Origin: Nectonema munidae
Taxonomy: Eukaryota > Nematomorpha > Nectonematoida > Nectonematidae
Direction of reading: 5' to 3'
Assembly: GCA_030549495.1 (NCBI GenBank)
Contig: JAUIRK010000896.1
Span: forward strand, 1,099,501-1,163,500
DNA length: 64,000 nucleotides
In this document: in pieces, positions 1 to 12,625 of the stretch
Numbering within the stretch: the stretch's first letter is position 1
How the letters are laid out: each line of letters opens with the position of its first letter
The notes under the pieces: model-generated
The model's input: the letters and a program-made list of their open reading frames with translations, nothing else
What the model was told of the DNA's origin: nothing
Databases searched by the model: none
Position numbers and translations under genes: made by a program

Positions 1-9
1 TTTATAATT

Positions 10-170
10 ATGGGGGCGTGGGTAGTTTAGGTAGCGCGTCGGACATCGAACACAAAGTGTTGGGTTCGATTCGCGTACTACAAGTCTATTCATAGTTCGA
101 CATAAGCGGTCTTGGTTGAACTTCTCAATGAAACGCCCACAATACCTATACCTTTATTCAAATTCATTCA
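10..170 (+). repeat. tRNA-derived SINE-like repeat
   Basis: The first ~70 bases look like a tRNA gene: an A-box-like stretch (GTAGTTTAGGTAG) and a clear B box (GGTTCGATTC), followed by ~90 bases of unrelated body. It lacks a foldable acceptor stem and continues into a tail, so I read it as a SINE rather than a tRNA gene. Only one copy is visible here and no target duplication was found. Confidence 0.5.
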
Positions 171-429
171 TAAAAATTTTACTGTTTTGTAAGATTTAAA
201 CTCATTTAATTTTGAATACACATAAATTTAAATTAGTAATTATAAAATGATTAAGAAATATGAGAACAAGTTAATTAAAATCTTGGGCAATTTTGTTTAT
301 AATGTTCAACTTAATACCAATTTTTTACAAAATTATCCTTTTATAAAAGTACCTTTATTACTATCTTTTATTACCTTTTTTAGAAGTAGTTTTAACAATA
401 TTTGATTTTATCTTTGTGGCTGATAAATG

Positions 430-2303
430 AATTAGCCAGGATCATCTTTTAAAAAAAGAAAAACTTACCATTATCATAATGAATGGGAAGAGAACTACTT
501 TTTTGTAATGAACAATAACAAGTGTTTATGTTTAATTTGTAAGGGAATAGTTGCATTGCCTAAAAAAGCGAATGTGGAGAGACATTTTTTAAAGTTCACA
601 AAAATTATTCTATTGATTTTCCACAAAATACAGCCTTAAGAAGATCAAAAGTTAAACAACTCAAAGTAGAATTGCTTGAACAACAAAATAGATTTTTTAA
701 ATACAACACAAGCTCAAAATCTGCTACAATCGCTTCATTCAAAATTACTCAAACATTAATTAAACATAACAAATCTTTTAGCGATGAAGAAATAGTAAAA
801 TAAGCTCTCATCAAAGCGGGAGATGTTTTATTTGAAAACTTCAAAAATAAGTCTGAAATTATGACATGTATAAATAACTTGTCATTGTCACGAAATACTA
901 TTATGCGAAGAACAAAGGATATCAGTCAAGATCTTGAACAAGCTCTACAAATTAATGTTGATAAGTGCGTTGTTCTCTCATTACAGTTTGACGAGTCGAC
1001 TGACTTTATTGGCCCTGCTCAACTCTGTGTTTTCATCAGAATGGTTTTTATTGACATGTCAGCCGTAGAAGAGTTGTTAACAATAATTCTAATGAATGAA
1101 CGCACTAGAGGTGAAGATATTTTCAACTCATTCAAAGAATTTATATCACTTACAAATTTTCCAATTTCCAAACTGGTTTCAATTACAACAGAAGGTGCCC
1201 CTGCAAAGACTGGTTGCAATAATGGCTTTATTTCTCGTTGTAAGCGCGATGAAAAGTTTCCCAGATTTATTGATTATCATTGCATCATACATAATTAAGT
1301 CCTATGCTAAAAAGATTTAAACTTTCATCATGACATTGACATAGCGTTCAAAACTGTCAACTACATCAGGTCAAAGAGTTTATGGCGTCGAGAGTTTCGT
1401 GCTTTGCTAAAAGAGTGTGGAGAAGAACACAATGAATTGCTTTTACACACAGATGTTAGATGGCTAAGCCGTGCTAAGTTTTTGACTCATTTCAGAGAAC
1501 TATTACCAAAAGTTAGCATTTTTCTTGAAACTAAAAAAATTCAATATGTTCAATTGAGTGATTCAGAATGGCGCTGCGATCTAGCTTTTTTTTTGCGACG
1601 TTACTGAGAAGGTAAGCCTACTAAATACCCAATTACAAGGCAAAGATAAATCAATAATTGAAATGGTTAGTCATGTAAATTCATTTAAAGAAAAGTTGAA
1701 TATATAACTTAAACAAATGGAACGTGGTGACTTAAAACATTTTCCGAATTTAGATGACGAAAGGGGTGCTGAAAAAAGATTAAATGTCGATAGTTATGTA
1801 ACTAGTCTAAGAAATCTCATTAATGAATTTGAAAAAAGATTCGAAAGTTTAAATAATATTGAAAGTATCACCACTTTTCTAGTAAACCCCTTCGAAGACG
1901 ACGTGAGTATTGAATTTTTAGCTAAAAAAATTGGCGACTTTTTACAAATTGGCAATTTGGCTGAATTAGAAGAAGAACTTATAAATATAAAATGTGACTT
2001 AAGTCTTAAATCAATGCATGGGTCGAAAGATTTTATAAAATATATTTTTAAAGATAAATACCCCAACATTTGGAGGGTATTTGCTACTTTCCATTCGTTT
2101 TTCGGATCCACATATTTGTGTGAATCTGCTTTTTCTTCGATGAATAGTATAAAAATAAAACATAGATCTCAATTTACTAACGAACATTTGCAGGCATGTT
2201 TAAGAATGGCCCTGACAAATTTCGATCCAAATTTTGAAAAACTAGCACAAAATATGCAGTGCCACGTTTCATCTTTAAAAAAAATTCGTTTTTATAATTT
2301 TTA
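430..2303 (+). mobile_element. hAT transposon relic (BED-finger transposase, GTF2IRD2/ZBED-like)
   Basis: Translated pieces follow the order of a BED-finger hAT transposase. Near 505-600 there is a BED-type finger (CLIC, then paired His). At 861-1298 the catalytic core includes a LQFDESTD-type motif. At 1404-1607 the characteristic LLLHTDVRWLSR block appears. At 1717-2304 a 195-residue frame ends in the dimerisation motif (FGSTYLCESAFSSMNSIKIK). hAT transposases cut and paste DNA by a DDE mechanism. Here the coding region is broken: a stop near 800 and frame changes near 1300 and 1600 separate the pieces. No terminal repeats or target duplication could be fixed. The family call rests on motifs and is firm; the edges are approximate. 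Confidence 0.85.
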
Positions 2304-2454
2304 AGTTGTATATTTTGAAGTTAATAAAAAAATTTATTACTTATATAAAACAACAAAAGTTACATTTGTTTTAAGAATATTAATTATTTTTTATACTTAC
2401 AAGGTAGACCGCCAAAAATTTCTACAAAAAAAGTAGCCCTTATATAAAGAAAGT

Positions 2455-5400
2455 TTCAATGTACACAAAAAGATCCCATTGGCAAACACATTTTCTCGAC
2501 AGCTTTCCTAAAAACCCTACAATCCAAACTATACAATACCGAAATGAAAACCAATACAACATCAGAACTAGAGAAATCAGCTTTATCCTTCAACAAAACA
2601 ATTAAAACTTCTATTCTCTCTTCCATTCCTAACAACCCATTTCCAAAACGCAAAAACGCCTATTTCTGGAACTCCCACCTGAACAACCTAAAACACCAAC
2701 TCAAATGTTCATCAAAACTTATAAGAAAAATAAAGACCTGATAACATTCAACATCACTTCCAACTGAAAAACTCATACAAAAGAGAAATCAATAAAGCTG
2801 AAAAACAAGCCTGGAAAAAATTCACCACTCAAACTCCGTCCAACCCCTGGAGCACTATTCATAAAATCACCAATAAAAAATCCTCATCTCCCTTACCTCC
2901 CCATATACTACCAGCAAACAACACTGAAACAACACACTTGAACCCCTCCTTTCTTACTTCACTTTTTCCGTCCGATTCACTAATAACCGACAACATTCAC
3001 AATTCCATCATAAGACTGAAAACTCAATCATATTTTGGTAATACCAACACCTTTGATTTTCAACGAATCACCATTACAGAACTCAGCAACGCCATAAACT
3101 CCTTTAAACCCAAGCTAGCATGCAGCTACGGCCACATATCCATGAAACACCTTCGCAAAGCATACCATATTATCTATCCGCACATACTTCAATTATTCAA
3201 CAGTTGCTTAAGACTAGGCTACTTTCCCAATATCTGGAAAATTAGCAAATTAATCTTAATTCCTAAACCCAATCGAGATCCCAATAACATAAAAAATTGG
3301 CGCCCCATATCTCTTCTACCAACATTTGAGAAAATTCTCAGGAAGAGACTGCTACATTATAGCTTAAAAAAATCGACTCATTCACGCTAACCAATTTGCC
3401 TATCTTCCCAACAAAAACTCATAATTAGCACTTTCTCGCCTTACGCTTTACCTCGAATCTGCACTAAAAAATCATAAAATACCCTCAACTTTATTCCTAG
3501 ATATCGAGAATGCTTTTAAGACTGCCTGGAACCCAGATATCACTACCTCATAGATAACACCTACCCCACATACATGATAAAGTTCATACACAAATACCTT
3601 AGCCATCGCATTCTAATTCTAACTCAAAACAACAACTCATATATTCGCGAGCACTCTCTCTCTCTCTACTCCTCAAGGTGGCAGCTTATCTGGCCTACTT
3701 TGGTTAATACTCATCAACCCCCTTCTTGTTTTTATCAACAACAACTCTAATTTTCTCAGGGATATTCTGACGACCTTCTTTTCTCATTTTCTAGTTCTGA
3801 GCAAAACGAAAACCTTAAACAATCTGTTTCCTTACTAAAACAAATCCAATTCAAAGCGCAAGAATACTTAATTCATTTCACACGCAAAAGTATTAAACCT
3901 TTACCCTTGCAACTTAACACAACAGACAAATTAGATCGACAGAACCAAGTAAAATATCTTGGGCTCACTTTTCAACCCAACTTAAAATTTACTATTCATT
4001 TCAAAAGCACCTCACAAAAATTAGTCAAAACTCTTTTCTCTCTTAAAAACGGAATTTCTTACAAATGGGGCCTTTCTCCAAAAATCACAAAGTTCATTTA
4101 TAAAAGTCTCATTTTCCCTGTTCTCAAATATAGAATTCTTTCATGCGGCTCAGAGTTGAAACATCAGTCATCCCTTACTCATCTTAACAAAATTCATCGC
4201 CTGTGTCTCCTTTCTATCACCAATGCCTATCACACTACACCAACTACAAAACTTGAATTATTCACTAACACGCTACCCCCCATCTCAATCAAAAGAAAAC
4301 GCTTCTTAAAAATTACCCAATAATATTCTGCACTACACCCTCACCACATCCTTTCACCAACCTATACACAACCCAAACATCCCAATCACTGCAGTACTAC
4401 AATTTCTTATTAATTCAGTTTGCTCCTAACAAAACATCTTATCAAATGCTACCATTAAATTACCGAATCGAGCTCATCCACCCTTCTTCGTCTCCTCCTT
4501 ACACCACTAACATCTGTCACCATAGATATCTTGCCCTAAACTCTATAGCTCACCAACGTACAACAAATACTATCAGTTCGCTTTCAATGTTCACTGACGG
4601 TTCCAAATCACAACACCGCTCTTCAGCTGCATGCGCATTCTTCCTACAAAACACAAAAAACCCATTTCTTCTCCAACACACAAACCTATATCCAGAAATC
4701 ACTGCACACGAAACAGAAATTCACGCAGTATTACTATCCTGCAACATACTCCTTAATAACCTAACTTCATTTTCTACCTCCTTTAAATATATCACTTTTT
4801 TCACAGACTCGCAAAATTTAATAAATGACCTAAAACTTGAAAACAAAATCTCACACTCAACTTATAGTTTAGCAAGCAAACTTATTCACCTATCTAATCA
4901 CTTTGAATTAAAAATCGTCTGGTGCCCAGCTCATTCCAGCTGTTTCGAAAACTACCTTGTCAATTACGTTCCAAAATCAAAAATCTCCGATTCACAGATC
5001 CTACCCCTATTTTTTCTACCCATCTCTACATTTACAAACACTATAATTAACTCTACACGACTGCAGTGGCAACAATCTATTGACACAACCATCACATCAC
5101 CTCCGACATCTATGCCATTATCACAACTCATTTTAAACAAACACTTTCACTCACTCCTTCGGAACATCATTCGTTGGCTCTCATCCCATTGCCCTTGTAA
5201 TACATACTTCTTCAAATTCAAACTTCACTCAAACCCTTTCTGTCGTTTCAGCTGTTCGTACATTGAAACACCTATATATATTCTCCTTTATTGTCCAATT
5301 TTTCATTCTCACCGACACCAACTCCTTGAAAAAAGCCGCTACTTTTTTAAAGATATTCCATCCTCTCTACATGATCTTCTACAACACCCCTTACTCATAA

Positions 5401-5697
5401 AACATCTCTCTCTTCTCATAACCACAATCGAACCAATACTCTCTGCAAACCAAACACTCATTCCTCCCTCAAATATCCAATAACAATAAGCCATTATCAT
5501 CACTAACCCATACATTCTACAAAACAGTCTAGTGTCTACAGCCATGAAAATCTTTCAAATTTTCCTTTCTATTTCAGAAAGACCCACAAAGACTAAACTT
5601 ACACTTTGAAGACTAAATTCCAGCAGACTTCCAAGCATATCACTCCGGCTGGAAAGTGCTCAGAAATCTCCATACCTACCTACCTTCCTACCCCTGG
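2455..5697 (+). mobile_element. LINE family A, copy 1 (5'-truncated, I-group with RNase H)
   Basis: A 5'-truncated non-LTR retrotransposon, starting after the endonuclease part of ORF2 and running to a 3' end made of a short stem region (GGCTGGAAAGTGCT) and a degenerate (TACC)n tail near 5,670-5,697. It is closely similar, mostly about 95% by eye, to the inverted copy at 56.2-60.1 kb, so both are fairly recent. It is also clearly related to family B at 44.7-49.8 kb. No target duplication was recognised. Confidence 0.9.
2544..5483 (+). pseudogene. LINE family A ORF2 remnant: reverse transcriptase, RNase H, C-terminal Cys/His region
   Basis: ORF2 normally carries an AP endonuclease, reverse transcriptase and RNase H. 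This copy keeps the later parts in several frames. At 2,938-3,390 the RT start includes WRPISLLPTFEKI. Near 3,750-3,790 the catalytic motif reads GYSDDLLFSF, so YSDD rather than the usual YADD. At 3,907-4,323 is the thumb region. At 4,446-5,483 a 345-residue open frame holds RNase H: MFTDGSKS (first Asp), ETEIHAVLL (Glu), FFTDSQNLI (Asp) and WCPAHSS, then a cysteine-rich end (HCPCNTYF, CRFSC, YCPIFHSHRH). Frame changes and a stop lie near 2,740, 3,390, 3,540-3,760 and 4,320. It is not functional as it stands. Confidence 0.88.
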
Positions 5698-6189
5698 TGT
5701 AGAGTGTAGACAAATGAACCGTTTGAGATTTTGTTATCGTAGTTTTAAATTATCTCAGAAAAATATCATTAATTACAATGAATTTTCCTTTCGAACACTA
5801 ATATATTTAATAATATAATCATTCTTAATTTCGTTTAACTTATCTCAAAAAAATTAGGCAGTGATTTTAGAAAATTTTATAAATAAATATATCTATTTGG
5901 TTCAATATCAAAGCTCTGATTTTGTTTAAAAAAATTCGAAAATTATAAATTAATATTTAATATTAAAAATTCAAGGAAAGCCAATAAATCCAAGGATTCT
6001 TAAAATTTTTTTATGACTTTTCATTTTCAAAAATGTTTTTAACACAATATTTGATCGAATTTACAAAATGTATTAACGAAAATTTTTGCTTTAAAAATTC
6101 CATGATGTTTTATTACCAAATCTTGAACATTTTGTGTTCATTAGTATTTGTTGATATGCATACCCTCGCGTAGATGATGTTTATTTTTT
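5698..6189. other. AT-rich spacer, nothing recognised
   Basis: About 490 bases between the LINE tail and the piggyBac relic. No coding region or repeat end is evident. Confidence 0.6.
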
Positions 6190-7610
6190 CACATTATGAG
6201 ACTCATAATAGATAGTGATGAGCCCGTGTATAAAAATGAGTTGAAATTTGTTTTTTCTATAAAGAAAATTGATACAGATGATTCTCAAATAGACACGATT
6301 GAAAGGGAAGATACAAAAAAAAATACTCAGTCAGAAGAAAGTGAAGATAAAAATTGTGACTATAAATCAGAAGATCAGATATTTTCAGATAACATTTGCT
6401 TTTCTCAAAAAACATTTCAAAATAAAAGAATAGCTAAAAATATTGTAAAAAAAGTCATAATTTGATCCTGCTACTTTGTTTAATCTTTTTATAAAGCATT
6501 CTATTTCTTGTATACAATTCAAAAGTATACTAACCTCAACGTATCTGACAATAAGACGAAGTAGAATAAAGTATTTTTATTTGAAATTATTTTCTATCAA
6601 TGAAATTAGATCTTGTTTATTTGTATAATAAAAGCTGATTTAGACAGATAATTTTACATCTATTTCTGAAATGTGGAATCCGTTGTAAAGTAGGACTTTT
6701 TATCGTGTGGTATATAAGCTTACAACGATTTCAATTTCTTAAGAACAATAAGATTCAATGATTACCAAAATAAAAAAGGAAGACTAGAAAAAGATCGCTT
6801 GGCAGCAACAAGAAAAATATGGGATGAGTTTAAAAAACTAGCTTTTATATTTTGATCCAAGTAAGTTAGTTTATTATATAAAGTTACAGAGGTAAAAGAA
6901 AAAAATGTTGCACAAATTATAAAGTTTCTTTTGAGTTTCTGATTTCACAGGAAGATGGTCTTCATTAGGTGGGCATCGAGAAATCTGGAGCCTTGGAGGA
7001 AAGTTGAAGGTATTCGTGAGAAAAAAGATACATAAAAGAAAAGACAACAAATAAAAAAAGTCGTTAACATGTATTTTACTAAAAGAAAAAAGAAGAATGA
7101 TTAGAAAAAGAAAAATTAGGAAAGATAATAATAATAATAATGAGAAGTAAACATATACATAATATATAAAATTATATACATCTATTATTTTTATCTAAAG
7201 TTTAATGAATATGTAGCGGATTTTTTGAACATGCTATAATTACCAAAGTCCAGATTAATGTTAGGGAAATAATTAAATTTATTGTTCTATAAACTAGTCA
7301 TTTAAAGTGAGAATGCAAGTTTAGTCTTGGAAGGTGTAATAAATATTTCAATCTGGTAGCATACGAATGATGATTACTAGGGCTAACATAAGTCAGATTT
7401 CAAGACCCATCAAAAACCTTCTTTTTTACTATGGTTTTTCTCCGCAAATTGACACGGCGGAAAGTAGTTCGGGTAGGGGATACTGTTCAATTCAAGAATG
7501 CAGACCTAGAACACGAGGCACAAGGAGGTGTTCAAATTGTAAAAAATTTATGTGCAAAAAACACACCTTATCTATTTGTTCTTTTTGCCATTCTAATTTG
7601 TGATTTTGCT
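6190..7610 (+). mobile_element. piggyBac-like transposon relic
   Basis: Three pieces in order match a piggyBac-type transposase (PGBD family). At 6,196-6,465 is an acidic N-terminal frame rich in Asp, Glu and Ser, ending in a basic stretch. At about 6,690-6,850 the translated text contains LQRFQFL, then RFNDYQNKKGRLEKDR and KIWDEF, the conserved segment before the first catalytic Asp. At 7,367-7,603 is a C-terminal Cys/His zinc-ribbon domain (C..C, CSNCKKFMCKKHTLSICSFC). The large central catalytic part is missing or unreadable. Family members cut and paste at TTAA; no TTAA-flanked ends were found. The call rests on the middle and C-terminal motifs. Confidence 0.7.
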
Positions 7611-7737
7611 AATTTTTTATCATGTTCAACATATAATTATAATGCTTTATTTTTTTTGTATAACCCTTGATATTTTATGAAATAAATTTCAAATTGTTTA
7701 TAAATAGGTTTTTTGATATTTTGAATTTTTTATGTTC

Positions 7738-7993
7738 AATTAAAATAAAATTCAAAAAGTAATATAATTTATTGGGCACAGGATTTAAAACGGTGAATTT
7801 TCGCCGACAGTCGGCTTTATCAAACCATTATACTAATGAGTAGGGTAGAAGTTGAAAACTATAGAAGGATTAGCGAAGAAGAGTTCTTCTACTCATTAGT
7901 ATAGTGGTTTGATAAAGCCGACTGTCGGCAAAAATTCACCGTTTTAAATCCTGTGTCCAATAAATTATATTACTTTTGAATTTTATTTTAATT
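7738..7993. repeat. 256-bp near-perfect foldback (long inverted repeat)
   Basis: Two arms of about 112 bases (7,738-7,850 and 7,883-7,993) are reverse complements with only a handful of mismatches or one-base gaps, around a loop of about 30 bases. The arms contain CGGTGAATTTT and GACAGTCGGCTTTATC. This is the structure of a foldback MITE; its class is unknown because no terminal motif or target duplication is clear. Confidence 0.85.
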
Positions 7994-8544
7994 TTCCTTT
8001 AATTTATGGGTCAACTTCAGCATCAGATTTACATTTTATGTTCAAGTTTAGGCGCTTTATTTCCAAAATTATTGCTTTATAAGATCTAAAATTTACTTAT
8101 TCTATAACATTTTTTCAGTTCTAAAATTTTTTAGCTACAAAAAACAGCCAAAAAGTTTTTTTAGATAAATATTTTAAAGTTTTTTTTGCTAAAGATGGCG
8201 TTAAAAAATTTTTTTTAATTTTTTTTTGAAATTCAGAAGATAACCTAATAATTATATTCTACAGATTTCCACTCCTTATGCATAAAAAATTTCTTTCATG
8301 TTTTTTTAAAACTCAATTTTCGAAAATTTTCTCTTAAGGTCATGAAAACCGCAAAAAATTAGAGTCTGTAAAGAACAGTATATTTTTGATATTGGCACCA
8401 ATTTATACTTCAGAGAATAACGTAAATTTACATACTATTTTTTTTGATATGTTATATATTAAATATTATATCAAAAACGGCATTGAAAATGCTGAATGGA
8501 GTAAAAAGCCCGTGTGTGTCCTGCGAAGGTTAAGTTCATATATG
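7994..8544. other. AT-rich spacer, nothing recognised
   Basis: No clear coding region. It may include decayed 3' sequence of the minus-strand LINE fragment that begins at 8,545, but I could not trace the reading frame into it. Confidence 0.5.
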
Positions 8545-8858
8545 TTAAGTGCAGAGTTTGAAGAAAAAAATTTTTAAGAGTTTTTTATTTAATTTATCCA
8601 GAAGTGAAGTGTTGGACGAGCCCCAGATAACGTTGGCATATCTGATAATGGGAAATATATATGCATAAAACAGGATTTTTCTAGATTCTAAATTGAGGTG
8701 TTTTTTAAATTTAAAGATACCAGAAAGACGAGACACTTTAGTAGTCACTGATTTTATATGTAATGACCATGAAAGATTGTTCATAAAATTGTGTGATAAA
8801 TAACTTATACAGTTAACGCATTTTAGTTCAGCATCTCTCATTTTTATAGTAACGTTAT
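8545..8858 (-). mobile_element. LINE fragment E, 3' part (RT thumb region), split by a hAT
   Basis: A minus-strand frame (NNVTIKMRDAELKC... IFPIIRYANVIWGSS) is the region after the RT palm in CR1/Jockey-like LINEs. It continues the same element as 11,773-12,125: removing the hAT and one copy of TTAATT joins KKRQL directly to NNVTIKMRDAELKC in one frame. The 3' end is not identified. Confidence 0.75.
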
Positions 8859-8864
8859 TTAATT
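8859..8864. repeat. Target duplication (left) of hAT
   Basis: TTAATT next to the element's CAGTG end; the same six bases follow the other end at 11,767-11,772. Six bases is shorter than the usual eight for hAT. Confidence 0.7.
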
Positions 8865-11766
8865 CAGTGTTTCTCAACCTTTTTTCTTTCCAAGCCCATT
8901 TTTAGTGCAAAAAAAATTTCAGGCCCACTTAACTTTTTAAGAGAAAACCAATTCTTTAATTTAAACGTCGTATGATCGTATATAGAACTACATCACCTTT
9001 AATAAAGTTTAAATAATAATAAAATCTTTATTAGCATATATAATAATGAAAATTTCACTGACTTGACTGTTCCTGTTGTCTATTTATTAGCTTATCAAAA
9101 TAAATTTTCAGACCTTGGTTCAATCTTAATCGTAACTCTCCTCTCTTTTCAATTTGCAAATGATTACGCTTATTTGTCAGTAAATCATTTGCTGCTGAAA
9201 ATCCTGTCTGGACCAACCAAGTAGTAGAAAAACCAAGTATAAACGGGACAACTTTTTCAAAGAGCATTGTATATTTTGATGCTACTTTCAACCATCAAAT
9301 CAAGCCATCCTTTTTGATGTTTGCCATTAATACTTTGTTCTCTTTCAGTTCAAGAATTTCTCCAGCAATATAAGGATCAAGATCTGTCTCACTTAAAATG
9401 TTCAATATCCATAATCCAACTAGGCGAACTCATTTCAATGACATCTTTAAATCTTCTAGTCATGTCATCTTTTAGATGTGGTCAATACAGCTTATCACTA
9501 CTTCTGGACTTGGAGAAGTTTCTGCCAAATTAGAGAAAAAAGCAAATTCATTTTTTTGTAGATGAATTTTCCAGAGACTTATTTTATTTAAAAAACAACG
9601 CACTTTTTCAGCACAATCTAAGACATGCGCAAATAGATCAGCTAGGTGAAAAATCTTTGCTTTTATATCAGTTTTATTTATCGCTGAGAACAAAGTTTTT
9701 GCTTTATCTTTCTGCTTCTTGCTACACGCCTGTGTTTCCATCTGATGAACAAAGATAACAACCATATCCCACATTTCAGCAAGACGAATAAGAGAATTTC
9801 CTTTTGAGAGCCATCGTACTTCTGTATGCATGAGAAGAGTCTGGTGATCTTCATCTTCACACAACTTCTGAAAAAGGCGGTCATGCAAACCGTTGGCTTT
9901 GGCAAAATTGATTGTTGATATTGCAACTTCAAATGAGGGACAAGTTCTTTTAATTTTGTTATAAAACCATTGTGCTTTCCCGTCATCGTGTTGGCACCGT
10001 CTGTTGCAATCTGCAGAAGATTTGATAGAGGGATTTCATTATCATGTAGATAGTCGCAAACACCTGCAAATATAGTCTAGCTTCGTGTGTCAGTCAACTT
10101 TTTAATGAATAACATTTCTTCATGAATTGTCAATTCATCAATATATCTGAAATAGACCAATAATAAGACAGAATTATTTAGTTGTTTCATCAATTTGTAA
10201 AGAAAACTTTGAAACTTTCAATTTTTGAACGACCTGTTCCTCGAGGTTTTGCACCATTTCATCCTGCCTTCTCTTTATTGTGTCATTAGACAAGGAAATT
10301 TTTTGTAGAATATTAGCAGCCTGTTCTCCTAGCAGTTCTTTAGCACATATTAACATAGCTGGCTTTACCAAACGTTCTGCAATAGTATGAGGCTTACCCA
10401 CCTTAGCAACTAATTCGCTCACTGCATAACTAACTTTACGTGTCTTTTTATTGTTCTCACTTGTTTTTTTTAGAAAAGACTCTAAAGTTTTGGGAGCATT
10501 TTTTTGACGTATCTCAATTCTCTTCTCAAAATAACTACTCTCTTTTCCTACAGAACCTGGATGCTTTAGCTGTTGATGAGATAACAATTTTGATTTCTTC
10601 ATTGAGTCATTTGTCATTACTAATCCGCAGTCTACACACTCAGGCTTATCAGTATGAAGACTTGATGGATGAAAGCCTAGTAATAAAAAATCTCGTTGAT
10701 AGCGTATAGTCTTTCTTTTTTTTGAAATTGTTGATGACATTTAAAGTAAGCCTAAAAAGAAAATACAAAAAACATTAGGCTTTATCCTTGCAATACATTT
10801 GTAATAAACTTAATAAATTCGAATTATAAACAAGTAATTTTATCTATGAATTTTTATAGGGATAGGGATTTTTAGTTAGTTTCATACACTGTAATATGCG
10901 ATCATAGTTTAGATTTTAGAAAATTAAATCTTTTATTGCGCTTTGTCATTTAAATAAACGATCAGTGTTATATCAATGAAGTTTTATTTTTTAACGCAAC
11001 TTAAAAATTACTTATGTTTTTAAAATTTAGTGAGTCTAGCCTAATAATTTTCCCTCTTAAAAATGAGACTTGACGGAATACCACTCAATCACAAAATGTT
11101 ACTAGGAGTTAAATAATTTACTTGTTAGGACAATTATTCTATCATCATCTGAAGTAATGTAAAATGTTTTAAAACTTACCAATTTAAGGAAACAACCTGG
11201 AAATTATTTTAAGCCGCGTTATAAAATAAATACGTTATGATCAAATGATAGTATATTGTATGCTGTAAAATGTTAATAATAAATGTTGAATGCGAACAAT
11301 AATTGTTGATTGAAAATTTAAAGTTTTCACAAAATGACAAAAAATTATTGAGAACTTCTACAAGTCTACACTGAACAAAACATTTGATATAACGCGACGA
11401 AGAAGAGTGTGAGAGAGATAAAGTGGACGAGTAAGTGATGAGGAAAATTATTCAAACACAAGACTCACGACAATTGCAGGAGGAAAATAATAATCTCACA
11501 AAAATAATAAAGTTTTTTTCCATGTTTATTATTATCCCTTTACCATAAAATGGCTTATGAATAAGTGTGTTTGTATTGAAAAATCACAAAATAAATAAAT
11601 AAACCCTAAAGAGCAATTACAAAATTTTAAATCACTGAAAAAACCAAAAATTTTAAACCTAATGTAATATCCTTGAGGCCCACCTTAAGCCCAAAAAATA
11701 TTCAGGCCCATTTTCAAACTTTAAAAACCCACTTGTGGGCCTGAGGGCCCACGTTGAGAAACACTG
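8865..11766 (-). mobile_element. hAT transposon with terminal inverted repeats (2.9 kb)
   Basis: The ends match: CAGTGTTTCTCAAC at 8,865-8,878 and its reverse complement at 11,753-11,766. Both ends also carry repeats of a GGCCCA-type motif just inside, a common arrangement for transposase binding sites. The interior encodes a BED-finger hAT transposase on the minus strand. It sits inside an older LINE reading frame and is flanked by a TTAATT duplication, so it inserted after the LINE. Confidence 0.9.
9055..10740 (-). pseudogene. hAT transposase remnant (ZBED5/SCAND3-like)
   Basis: The N-terminal frame (10,740-10,174, 188 residues) starts at a good ATG and contains a BED finger, PECVDCGLV followed by HQQLKH. 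It runs to the LQIDETTK motif of the catalytic core. Further pieces follow in other frames: a segment with ATDGANTMTGKHNGF near 9,950-10,010, LLMHTEVRWLSKGNSL (9,888-9,472) and the C-terminal dimerisation part (9,291-9,055, FSAANDLLTNKRNHL). At least three frame changes or stops separate these pieces, so the copy is inactive. The protein would be a nuclear DDE transposase. The reading frame lies wholly between the matching ends. Confidence 0.85.
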
Positions 11767-12125
11767 TTAATTGACGTTTTTTCGTAAAGACTTTATATGT
11801 ACATTTTTCTGAATTTAGACTCATCATGTTAAGACAAGACCAGGTATATCACCTTATTCACATTGCTAATAAAAACAGAAGATAGCCCTGATATTATAAT
11901 ACTTTTGTGATTGCACACCTTTAAAGGAAACAAAGGAGGATCGATTACCAAGATACGATTTTAAACAATTATGAATATAAGACATAAAGCCTATTTTGTA
12001 TAGCTTATAAAGAAGTAAAGAGTGTGAAACCCTTCCAAAGGCCTTGGAAAAATCAAGAAAAGTACATAATGAAGGCAAGGTAGAATCCAGGGATAAATTC
12101 TTCAAGAAACTTAAGATTTAGTTAA
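11767..12125 (-). mobile_element. LINE fragment E, 5' part (reverse transcriptase palm)
   Basis: The minus-strand frame 12,105-11,866 reads FLDFSKAFGRVSHSLLLYKL, the RT motif with the first catalytic Asp. It is followed by LKSYLGNRSSFVSFKGVQS and, nearer the hAT, LNMMSLNSEKC. This is a CR1/Jockey-like RT. The catalytic YADD region is not readable. The first six bases of this span are the right copy of the hAT target duplication. Confidence 0.75.
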
Positions 12126-12189
12126 ACCATTTTATGATACAGAAAGAGATGTAGTTCCAAATACTTTTTTTACTTATCTTTACTTCAAA

Positions 12190-12625
12190 CAAACTTAACT
12201 CTTTTATGAAATATACGTGCACATAAAAAAGAAGTGCCAATATTGTTGAGAAATAAAAAGAGAAAAAAGTTTTCGTCTATTTTACTTCACGATCATGAAA
12301 ATAAAATTGTTTTGGCTCATACTGGCCAATTTTTTTAAGATAAAGTTAAAAAACCAACTTTAATTTTGGATTACAATTTTGCAAAAAAAAAGGAGTCCAT
12401 AGAAACATTGGTGTATTTAATTCATTGTGTTGTCTAAAATGGATCAAAACAGAAGAGATCTTATCAAAGAATTGACAGTGGAACTAGCAAGGCCATCAGT
12501 GGAGTTCAGGTACAAAATAAACAGAAAACTGTCAAGAAAGAAAAAAAGATTTATTCATACAATTATAAAGAAAAAAAGAACAGTTCGTGACATCAGTAAG
12601 ACAAAATATTTACAAATTTAAATAG
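12190..12625 (+). mobile_element. piggyBac-like transposase fragment with internal deletion
   Basis: Translated text includes PILLRNKKRKKFSSI, then PTLILDYNFAKK, the conserved approach to the last catalytic Asp, then in the 64-residue frame at 12,427-12,621 DLIKELTVELARPSVEFR and a very basic end. The order matches the C-terminal third of PGBD-type transposases, with the segment between ILDYN and the helical end shortened. No ends were found. The short open frame alone would be unrecognisable; the call relies on the upstream motif. Confidence 0.55.
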
